Source: Anaeramoeba flamelloides (lineage: Eukaryota; Metamonada; Anaeramoebidae). Taken from it: a stretch of 64,000 nt of DNA. The stretch spans positions 992,001 to 1,056,000 of the forward strand of contig JANTQA010000020.1 in the NCBI GenBank assembly GCA_027625915.1. Reading direction: 5' to 3'. This document shows positions 36,080 to 46,180 of the stretch, in pieces; position 1 is the stretch's first letter, and the number at the start of each line of letters is the position of its first letter. Below the pieces are notes generated by a model. That model ran no database searches and was not told the origin of the DNA. It was given only the letters and a program-made list of their open reading frames with translations. The translations under genes were made by a program, and so were the position numbers.

Positions 36080-39000
36080 ATGATTTCTCAATTTTTTGTA
36101 CTTAACCCGAGAGGGAACTGTTTATTAATTAAGAACTGTATTGTTTTTTTTCTTTTCTTTTAAAAAACCGAAATTTTCTTTTTTATCAAACTTTTTTTTT
36201 CTTTATGCTTTTTTATTTCTATGAAAACAGATAAAAATGATCTTAAGAAACCTAATGAAACACCAGAGATCTTGTTTCACAAAATTAAATTCTCGCAATC
36301 AAAGGAATGCCCACCAATTTTTGTAATCTTTAAATCCAACCTATTTGCCTTGAAATATTTCTTTGTCTTGAATAATTTTTTTTCTTCTTCTTTTTTTGTG
36401 CATCTAATCGATTTACTTCTTTCTGAATTAGTGTGAAGATGGTATCAATTATTGTTTTATTAGACACAACGAATTAGTTTTTTGTTGTACAACTATCTCT
36501 AATCCATCACCAATTTTCATTATTGGGATATTAGAGACAATTATCCGAATTTTTAAAGATTTTTGTGGAAAAATAAATGAAGAAATAATCCAAAAAAACC
36601 AAACTATATATTATGAACTCCTTGAAGAAATAATTGTACAAATTAATTCCCAATCTTCTTTTTCAAATATCAAACAAAAACAATCCTAAAACTTTTTCTT
36701 TCTTTTTTTTTTTTTAATTTTATTCTTTTATTAATTACCAACACATTTTTCGTTGAAAGGATTATGGTGTACCACAAGAAACCCAAACAAAGAATTTATT
36801 AAAGTTTGTTCCACAAAACATCAGTAGAAATAAAACACCAACGATTGTCAAAAAAGGTTTATTAAAACAAAAAAAACTTGTTTCAAAAGAAGCACACGAT
36901 TTACCAATCACATCTTTCCGTCAAATAAAAAAAGCATCAAAAAGCCCAATTTTTATAGACATAACAGAAGAAATTGTTTTTCAATTTGACAGCCAGGTAA
37001 CTTTTCTGAATTCTTTATTTTCTTTTTCATTTTATTGCTCTTGAGATCTTTGCAAAGCCCAAAAAATAAAATAAAATAAAAAATCCTTTGTAGTCGAAAT
37101 ATTCCCGAACAAGTATTGTTAAAGTTCTGAAAAAACAAAGGAAATTCAATAAAAAATACACCTTTATTAGATTTGTTGATGAAACTGATTTTTTCAGTAA
37201 TACACTTTTTAAGAGGGCTGTAGAAATATTTTTTTTTGACTAACTAATTTCCAAAAAGTGTGGCTTAGAAAGTTTTCAATGTGTGGAATGAAAATAGGTC
37301 AACTGAAATTTGTTGACTGTTTAAATATACATTTTGGAAACTTTTTGGTTTCACTTATTTAGAATGGCTCTACCTAACTTACTTTGAGATTTAAAATACT
37401 GTTATTTTCCAATTAATAAAGGAAAATTTTTATTTCAATTTCCAAACTGAATATTAATTATTGCTGCTACAATCAAATTAAAAGAGTAAAAATTTTGTCT
37501 TAGAGTTAACTCAGGTAGTTTAATTTATTTTCAAAAAATATCATTTCTAAAAGATTAGTTGTAAAGATCTTTGGATTTTCTTCAACTTTAAAACCAGAAA
37601 AATATTTTGGAAAGTGAACTAACCGTTGTGGAAAAAAAGTGAAACAGGAAAAAAAGTGAAACACGATTTTTAATTGAGAAAAATTAATAGAATCACAGAG
37701 AACTGCAAAATTCAAAGTAAAATCAATTAAAAAAAGAATAAATAAATAAATAAAGACAAAATGAAGTATTCTTCACAATAACAATTTTTTTAATACTCTC
37801 TTTTGGTATGGGTTTTTCTTTGATTGATCAATTATTAAAAATTTGTTCAAAAAATTGACTATTTTTGAGATCTTCAAAACAACACCAACAATTTCGATAA
37901 ATCAAGTAGACTTAAATTGTATTTGTTGGGTTGATTGACAATAATATAATGGGTTATTATTTGAAGTTAATTGGTTTCTTCTTTTAATTGATTTTACTTT
38001 TCATTTTCAGTAATGTTCCCAATTAAAAACCGTGTTTCACTTTTTTTCCTGTTTCACTTTTTTCCACAACGGTAAAAATTTTCATTTTTTTATTGGAAAA
38101 TAATAGTATAAAAAAAAAAGTGATCATACTTTTGTGAAGAATTTGTAATATTTTTGATTAACGTGCATCAAAATTAGTCATGCTGTGGGTACTTTGAGGT
38201 TACTGATAAATTAAAATAATTGTTTTCAAATTTTTACTTTATTTTCCATTTTTGAAATTTTTTTACCTTTATTTTTGAATAAAGATTTTATTTGGTTCAG
38301 ATGTAAAGAAAATTTGAAGAATTAGTTAATCTTCAAAAATTCTTTGTAACCAACAGTTTTGAAAATTGATTTTTTGAATTAAAAAAAAAAAAAGAAAATT
38401 AAAACAAAAAATTTTTTGTATTTTTTTTTATTTTAAGGGTACCTTACTGTTAATTGGAAAATAAACCGAGCAAAAGTTTCCTTTGTCTTTAAAAAAAAAA
38501 ATCATGAGAATTCAGAATTTGAGAAAAAAACAAAAAAGTCACAACCCTAAAAAGAAAAACCAGAATAATCACCGATTTAAAATATTAAAGAGTTGAAGTC
38601 TTCCTTAGATCTTTTGAAAAACAATCTTTTTGGAAAGTCGAATGAAAATTTTGTTCAATTTATTTTTCAACTAGCAGTTAAAAGGAGAGTTCAAAATTCC
38701 AACTTTCTTCTTTTTTTACAAATATATTTTTTATTGTTTTCTTTTTTTATTTTTTTATAAAGCAAAAAAATTAAATTCATTATAAAAAAGTGTTACAAAA
38801 AAGTATTTAAAAGTGGACTTTAAAAAAGTGTTATATAAAATATTTTAAATGGATACCCTAAATAGGTCAACAGAAGTTTTTTGACTGTTTAAAACGACTT
38901 TATTTATGAAAATAACAAATATTGATTCAGAGTTATAAAACTTTAAATTTAATTGTCAAATAATTACGGTTTATTTGAATAGAAATTATTCCAAAAATAA

Positions 39001-42000
39001 AAAAAAAATAATTTTCTGATTTGACTAATTTTATTTACTGGATCTTACAAAAACTTTAAAAATTGAAGAAGAATATTTTATTTTTTGAAAAAAATGTTAA
39101 AATAATATTTTTACATTGTATTGACAACCATATTAAAGAAATAATTAAATTTATCAAAAAAAGAAATGTTCTATTTGATAATAAAGCCGGAGACGAAGGA
39201 ACCCCTTTAAATTACCAACCCCAATAAATAATACCTTCGCGAGATTTTTTCCGAAAACTTATTTATAAAGGAATAGAAGAACCTTTGGATATAGTATCAG
39301 ATTCTCAAATTGATTTTTTTTTAAAAAAAAAATAGATATCAGAATTGATGTGCTTAATTTGTTATTTGAACTAAAAAAATTGATAAATATCAAAATAAAT
39401 AATGTCTTATCATCACAATCGATATTAAAAAAATTTTTGATACAATTAGTCTTATTTTAGATCATATATGCCCTCACAAAAGTATATTAAAAATGAAAAA
39501 ATCAAAATTTGGTTAAAAGGATATTATATAAAAGAAAGGAATAGTGTTTATCGACGAGACCCGGGTTTTCTCTTTGATGTTTGGAATTTATTAATCATTT
39601 CCTAATTCAAAAAAATCATAAAAGATTTAGTTGTTCATGTTCAAATGTTTGCAAACGATTTGATTTTAATAATGGAAGGACCAATATCAGAAATTGACAA
39701 AAAGTAAGAAATAATTTATAAAATTATTCAAGAATTTGGAATTAATCCCGATATGGAAAAAACATTAAAATCAAATCAGTTATCTGAAATAGGATATTTA
39801 GGAATTTGACTTGAAAAAGAGAAACATTTTACAAAAAAATTTCAAGAAAGTAAAAAATTCTTTGAAAAAATTAAAAATATGATTTTTAACCAAAAAAATA
39901 TATCTAATTGAACAAAATTACAAATGTTTAAATTAATATGTATTACCTGATTATTTCATGTATTCGTTATTTTTATTCAATTTAAATTAAAAAGATTATA
40001 ACCTAATTGATGTTTGGATAAATAAAAAAGTAACAAAATTTTTAAAAATTAAACTACATTCTCCTAAGATAATCTATATGACAGAAGCAAAAATTGATCA
40101 AGCCAGAATCCCAATTTATCAAAGAAGAAAGTATAAACTCAAAAAGAAATTAGAAATACAAGGGTTTGAACACATTTCAAAAAAATTAAAAGTTTCCAAA
40201 AAAAAAGATAATGAAAATATTAATTGCGAAATAGAACACTTAAAGTTATTAGATGCAAATCTAAATCACTATAGGAACAAAATTTAATATTAAATATACG
40301 ACTGGAAAGGTCCAAGAATATTTAAAAATTATTAGGCATAATAATAATACCAACAAACAACAAAAAATATTTAAAATGGGAAGGTACAACTTCCATTTTA
40401 AAATTAAGAAATTTTACAAATTATCTAAACAGATATTCTTATGTTTATGATAAGAATAAACGAACAACAAAATCTTGAAATTTATATAAAAAAATTTTTT
40501 AATTTAGATAGAGATGAAGATATCGATATTTTTATATGGAACTGTCGATTCGATATAAACTCTGTTTCAGTCAAAGGGGCCCAACGTTTTTTTCAAATAT
40601 CAATTATTTTATATAATTGACCTTTGAAGAACAAATAAGAAATAAAGAGAATAATACACCTCAAAGAAATGTTGATACATGTCTGAAAGAAAACTAATTA
40701 ATCAATAGATTTTCTTTAAAAATTGAAAAACTCAAATTCTTAGGGCCCTATTGAGAAAAACAAGGATGTTCGTTTTGAACTTCTACTGGTATTTGAATAA
40801 TAAATATGAAACATTTTTCACTTCATTTTCCATACTTTTATTTTAGAAATTAAGCCCCCAAACAAAGTTTGTTGGTATTTGTGGTCTTTATTTGAAAAAG
40901 GAAATGAAAATGAAGTGAAAATTTTTCAAATTTATTAAACAAATATCAAGATCAAAGAACGAATTGAATTGCAATAAAAATCAATATGATTTCTCAAAAA
41001 TCTTTACATGGTTTCAATGACATTAGAATAACACGTTTTTACCAAGTGACTATTGATCTTGCAATAAAAAAATTTTTTGCAAATGAATGAGGTTTTAAAA
41101 AAAAAATTGAAAAAAAAAAAACAAAAATGTGTAGAAATGTGAAAAAATGATTTCAATTTTGAAAATTTCCAAAATAAAATTTTTCTTCTAATATCTATGC
41201 AAACCCTTTAAACAGATGTATTATACCCATTACAACTGGGCCCCTTTGATTGAAAAATAGTTTAGAAAATCGAAAAATTTGGATTTAAATAATTAATTTA
41301 GATAAAAAAAAAAAATAAAAAACTCTGGAATAATATCAAAGATATGATTCAAAACAAAGATTCATTCTCTACATTTTATCATTAGTGAATGATAAAGAAA
41401 ATTATGTCTTTTAATGAAAATATCCAAACAAAAATTTACGAATTTGGGAAGTGTCCTTCAAGTTCCGTAGAATGCCATAGAGTATTAAAGATTTTTTTTT
41501 TTTTAAATTATTTTTTTTTTTTAAATTATTTTTTTTGTTCAGAATATCTAATTATTTTTTATCAAAATAATAAAGAAAAAAAAACCTAACTATTGTTTTT
41601 TATGGTTTAAAAAATTAAAAGAATATTTGTTTGATTTTCTGATCAAAATAATAATGAAAAAAAAAACTAATTACAATGTTCTAGAGTTTCAATTTTTATT
41701 TTTGTTGGAAAAACATTCGATTTTACAATGTAAACTAAAACTTGTCGTTGTGTTTTAATTTTATTTTGATTAGAAAGTATATAATTTTCGTTAGGTTTTT
41801 TTTACTTTAGAAATAAACCGAAAATTTTAATAAATTCTCTGTTTATTTCTAAAGTAAAAAAAACCTAGAACACTTCACAAAACAAAAACAAGAAGTAAAA
41901 AAAACCTTCTCTACTTTTTTTTAATTTGAAAGAATAGAGAAAAATCTTTGATTTTATTCAATTCTTTTGAATTCTGGAAAACATCAGTTATGTTTTTTTG

Positions 42001-43130
42001 ATTTCTAAAATTAAAAAAAAAAACGAAAAAAAATAGACACACTATTATACTTACGAAAACCTAGATACAGTGTTTTTTTATTTATTCTTCTTTTAATGAA
42101 AAATAATAAAGCTGAATCCTTGTTTAACTCTCCTGCTTTTGTAATTTTTTTAAAAAAATTAACAGATAGCTTTCTATAATTCCATTTTTTTGCGAATTAA
42201 ATCAATAATTGTAGCTTATTCCACATGTGTATTTGCAATAATTTTGTTCTCTTTTAATAAAAATACAAACCAATTAAAATAATATTATTTAATAGGGCAG
42301 TACCGAAAGAAGTGAATTGAGTGGAAAAATAGATATAAAAAGTTTTACTGGCATTTCTTCAGAATTAACAGTTGTATTTAATGAACTGGTTATTGGAAAT
42401 CATAAAAAAAAAATAAGTAAGTAATTAATTTTTTATTTTTTTTCAATTATTATAGATCCAATACTAAATTTCCAAACAAAAACAATAATAATAATAATTA
42501 TTCTTTTACATAGTCTCAGAAAATCCGATATATCTTGAAGATATAAATTTCTATCAAAAATGCAATATATCAAGATTTGATCAAGATAGTATTATCACAT
42601 TTACACCCGAAAGTGGAATATTAAATATATTAAATTATAGAATGTCTGGACAATATATTATGTCACCATTTAGAATTTTTACAAATATTGGATCAATAAC
42701 ATCAAAAAACATCTCATTGACTATTAAAGTACAATCAAATTATCCAATGAATAAATTAGCAAAAGATGTAAAGATTTCATTCCCCGTGCCAAAAGAGGTT
42801 TGCAGTGCGCAATTTGAAAAATTAAATCCAAAGAACGAAATTATAAAATTTAAAAAAAATAAAAATAAAATCAATTGGCGAATAAAAAAATTTATTGGTG
42901 ACGAACAACTAATACTATCATTAAATTTAATATTATTAAGCAATTCAAATAACCAAAAACGATTAAAATCACAAATTGGTCCTGCTTTAATGAAATTTTC
43001 TTTACCAAATTATTCTTCAAGTGGATTGCAAATTCAAAATTTGAAATTCAATAGCAAACAAGATTCAAATAAAAGAACGTTATATGTCAAATACCAAACA
43101 TATTCAGGTTCTTTTATCAAAAGATTTTAA
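36080..43130 (+). CDS. AP4M1: AP-4 complex mu subunit
   Basis: Six exons: 36080-36137, 36231-36322, 36432-36635, 36760-36996, 42296-42416, 42514-43130; 442 residues (human 453). All junctions are GT...AG in phase. The start MISQFFVLNPRGNCLLIKNY matches human [20 protein letters not shown]. Exon 3 DGINYCFIRHNELVFCCTTI and CGKINEEIIQKNQTIYYELL match [20 protein letters not shown] and [20 protein letters not shown]; exon 4 DYGVPQETQTKNLLKFV follows. Exons 4-6 hold the mu homology domain: IFIDITEEIVFQF, ELSGKIDIKSF, LEDINFYQKCNISRFDQDSI, ISFPVPKEV, and the final YVKYQTYSGSFIKRF. The N-terminal 140 residues are the longin-like domain; the C-terminal part binds cargo signals. AP-4 acts in trans-Golgi to endosome sorting. 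The small first exon is easily missed. Intron 4 is 5.3 kb and full of transposons; the other four are 93-124 bp. Confidence 0.92.
37623..38072. mobile_element. Fam7: PIF/Harbinger-like miniature element, 450 bp
   Basis: Starts CCGTTGTGGAAAAAAAGTGA and ends with the reverse complement CCGTTGTGGAAAAAAGTGAA. The inverted ends extend for about 110 bp with high identity. Both flanks read TAA (37620-37622 and 38073-38075), a three-base TWA target duplication as used by PIF/Harbinger transposons. There is no transposase. High arm identity suggests a fairly recent insertion. Confidence 0.8.
39130..40560 (+). mobile_element. Non-LTR retrotransposon (LINE) fragment, RT domain
   Basis: Plus-strand broken frames show KAGDEGTPLNYQPQ, DFFRKLIYKGIEEPLDIVSD (fingers), a motif A remnant around 39415-39445, RPGFSL, and motif C MFANDLILIMEGPISEIDKK (39640-39700). 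The thumb follows, with KKFQESKKFFEKIKNMIFNQ and ARIPIYQRRKYKLKKKLEIQ (40078-40287). It aligns with the minus-strand fragment at 16935-18400 and extends further 3' through 40300-40560. Several stops are present; it is inactive. It lies in the sense orientation of the host intron. Confidence 0.85.
40565..41256 (-). repeat. Fam10: 692-bp element with GGGGCCC inverted ends
   Basis: TTTCAGTCAAAGGGGCCCAA at 40565 is matched in reverse by TTTCAATCAAAGGGGCCCAG ending at 41256. Parts recur at 25297-25610, 53088-53210 and 55920-56075. The GGGCCC core stands out in DNA this AT-rich. It abuts the 3' end of the LINE fragment. Confidence 0.75.
41793..41866. repeat. Perfect 26-bp hairpin
   Basis: 41793-41818 (AGGTTTTTTTTACTTTAGAA plus ATAAAC) is the exact reverse complement of 41841-41866, with a 22-base loop. 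A related single arm is at 7363-7400 (GGTTTATTTCTAAAATTAAA). It lies 430 bp before the exon 5 acceptor of AP-4 mu. Confidence 0.85.
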
Positions 43131-43159
43131 TAGATTAAATAAATTTTAATATATAGATT

Positions 43160-43167
<8 letters not shown>

Positions 43168-43209
<42 letters not shown>

Positions 43210-43223
43210 TGTGTGTGTGTGTG
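43168..43223. repeat. (TA)n(TG)n microsatellite
   Basis: Long TA run followed by GTGTGTGTG, just after the AP-4 mu stop codon. Confidence 0.9.
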
Positions 43224-43381
43224 AAGTCATTTATGCAAAACTAATATATTTTTTATTTTATTATATTTTTTTATTAAATCTAAAACGTTTTTAATGATGT
43301 TAAATTACTTGCAATGAGCACTATAAAGATAAAAGGTTAGTTTTAAATTCAAATAGTGCAAAATTAATCTAAAATTTAATA

Positions 43382-44740
43382 TAAGCTATTTCCAAAGAAG
43401 AGGGGAAATATTTATTTTAAAATTTAATTATTAAATACAATTCTAATTTCAACATTTAAATATCAAAAGTTGTTATTGATCAACTATTGATTCTTAATAA
43501 TAAATCTATTTGCTTGTTTTTGTGACAATTACTTGAATACAAGTTAAGAAAATTTCACTGATCTTATTTTTAGTTGATATTTTTTAGCTGCAGTGAAAAA
43601 AAATAACTTTTCATATTACTGTTATGAAAAAATTGGTACATGTTAAAAAAGTGGGAAATTTTTTTTGTCAAAAATTAAAAATTTGTTTGCGAACAGCAGT
43701 AAAATTGATCAAAATCACTTGAATTTTTTGAAGATAATAAGAAAACAAATGGGTATTAAAACCATTTTAAAAAGTGTGGAGTATAACATTGATTTTCTTC
43801 ATTTTAATTAAATCTCAATAGTTTAAGACAATTTTTATCTCACTAAATACTTTTTTATAATACTAAAAACTTAAGAGAAATGAAGAATTATCTCAATTTT
43901 TTATCTTTACTATTTTAGATGCTTTTTTAAACGAAGGATTTTTTGTGTTAAAAAATTTGGATTTTATATAGATTTGTTTGGGTCTTTAATCAATAATCTT
44001 GATATTCAAATCTATTTTTAAACGTAATGTTTTTCAATGAGATTTACCATGAAAAATTGAAAAATCAGAAATTGGTCATTTTCAAAATTGCTTAATCTTA
44101 ACCCGAATCGAATTTTTCTCAAGTATTGACAAAATAATTCAGATCAAATATTCTGAGTTATCTCTGATACTCGTAAGTTAATAGATATGAATTTTTGAAA
44201 AAAATGTACTTTTTACTCATTTCTATCAGACTTTATTGTCTAAAAAAAAAGTTTTTTTTGAAGATATTTAATTTGAAGAGTTTTGTTGAAGCTGAAATTA
44301 AAAAAATCAAAGTTATACTCCAAACTTTTTAAAATGGTTTTAATGACCATTTGTATTCTTATTAAATTCAAAAAAGATCAAGTGATTTTGATCAATTTTA
44401 CTGCTGTTCGCAAACAAATTTTTAATTTTTGACAAAATAGGTTTTCCCACTTTTTTAACATGTACCAATTTTTTCATAACAGTAATATGAAAAGTTTTTT
44501 TTTTTTTTTTTATTTTGTTCCTAAATATTGTTTTCCAAAGAGGTTTATATCGACAAAATTTCAAATTGAACAAAAACTAATAATTGTATTTTATTGTTTT
44601 AAAAATCTTTTATATCTTTCTTGTATTGTTCATTTTTTATTAAATTTTGTTCTAACTCATTTTCTTCAAAAAAAGAGTTTATTATTTTATATTTTTTTGT
44701 TAACTTTTCAACTATTCATTTTATAATATATATCAAAACT
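43382..44740 (-). repeat. Fam4 copy interrupted by Fam5
   Basis: 43382-43606 is the reverse complement of the right part of Fam4 (starts TAAGCTATTTCCAAAGAAGA; compare 48480-48640). 44495-44740 continues as the reverse complement of 48195-48420 (ATCGACAAAATTTCAAATTG, TTTATTGTTTTAAAAATC). The intervening 43607-44494 is a Fam5 insertion. This is a strongly diverged, old copy. Confidence 0.7.
43607..44494 (+). repeat. Fam5: fold-back element with ~190-bp inverted arms
   Basis: The left arm CTTTTCATATTACTGTTATG (43607) to about 43795 is about 90% identical to the reverse complement of about 44306-44494. The arms include GGTACATGTTAAAAAAGTGG and TTTGTTTGCGAACAGCAGTA. A central ~510 bp aligns with 8000-8360 of the older copy. 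No coding capacity. Confidence 0.8.
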
Positions 44741-45039
44741 ACTGATCTAATTAATAATTATAACCCTCTTAATTTCATTACTTCATATTCATAAACAGAA
44801 CTCCTTAAACATATAATTTTAATTGAAATATAATTACAGATTAACCACTTATTTCAACTGTCTTTCAGTGAGGGTATTTGTAGATTAAAAAGAAAAATAA
44901 AAACAAACTATTTTTTTTAAATAACTCCGAACACACAAAAAAAATTTGTTACTTGTTTGATTTTTGTTCTGAATCACATAATATTTAGCAAAAAACATAT
45001 ATATCCAAATGAAATAAATAAATAAAATATTTTATAGAA

Positions 45040-45815
45040 GAAGATAGTAACAATGAATAGGATTTTGAGAAATTTTGATTATACAAGCAGTAACAAATTA
45101 ATACATTTTGGGAATTCTTGAAATAACCCCAAGAAATATTTTTAAATTTGATGGTTTTTAACCAATAAATAATAATCTAATCTTAATTATTACAGTGAAT
45201 TAAAAATAAATAAAGAATAAAAGTGTACATATACATCATTATTATTTATCATTTTTTTCTAATTTTTCGAACAAATAAAAAATATTCAAATTAAAAATTC
45301 TACTAAAAAAACAAAAAAGATATTATCATAAAACTTGATATTATAATAAAAGTTTGTTATTTGCAATCTGAATAACCAAAAAAAAAAAAAAAATACCTTA
45401 TCTTTTAATTTAGATGTAATTTAATAAATATTTGAGAATAAAATAAAGGATCGATTTATTTAGATCTTCAAGGATTCAATATTTTATTTATTGTTATTAT
45501 ATTTTTGAAATAGGAATAAATTTGAAATGTTTAATGTAGGTACAAACTATCAGAAATTAAGTAAAGTGACATTTCCTAAAAAGAAAAATGTTTGAAAAAT
45601 TTTTCTTTTTATATTTTTCAAATTGAAAATTGAAAACAAAATCAGATCTTTTGACTAAAAATTTAAAACGTAAAATCAAACTTTTAAAAATAATAACTTA
45701 ATCTTTACAGTTGATAATGAAATTTGTTTATCAAGTTTAATTGTATCTTTGTATAATTAATTATTCTATTACCTTTGAAAAAAAAATAAATATTAGTTAG
45801 TATAACTTAACAACC
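45040..45815 (+). repeat. Fam11 candidate copy
   Basis: See the matching blocks at 34450-35500. The best-conserved block is at 45740-45805. The boundaries are uncertain. Confidence 0.4.
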
Positions 45816-46180
45816 AATACCAACAATAGATAAATTTTATTGTTTTGAATAAAAGATAAAAAATCAGAAATATTAAAGAAAAAAATTTTCTCAGCTAGAA
45901 AAAAACTATAAAAAAACTATTAATACTTACCACTTCATCCTTTCGCCCAAATTTAAATTTAAAATAAATGGAAAGCATGAATAAAAAATTTTCGAATAAT
46001 TTTCAGTTGAATTTAATTTATTCGCGAATAATTACATAAAAAAAACCAGAAATTTAACCATATAAAAATAATAAAAAGTTTATCATTTATATTTAATAAT
46101 GATCTAATGATTAAAATTTTATTTTTTTTTTCAAAATTTTATATGTATATATATATATATATATTTTATTGTTTTTTTTT

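Larger units (their letters stand above)
36997..42295 (+). other. Giant AP-4 mu intron (5299 bp)
   Basis: Runs from GTAACT to TTTAATAG. It contains Fam7 (37623-38072), a forward LINE fragment (39130-40560), Fam10 (40565-41256) and a perfect 26-bp hairpin (41793-41866). A motif AATAGGTCAAC.GAA.TT.TTGACTGTTTAAA occurs twice, at 37296 and 38862, and may be the ends of another old element. Confidence 0.8.
43131..46180. other. Convergent intergenic region, AP-4 mu to Acl4-like
   Basis: Contains a TA/TG microsatellite (43168-43223), a Fam4 copy split by a Fam5 fold-back element (43382-44740), a possible Fam11 copy (45040-45815) and a short TA run (46143-46165). No gene was seen. Confidence 0.6.
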
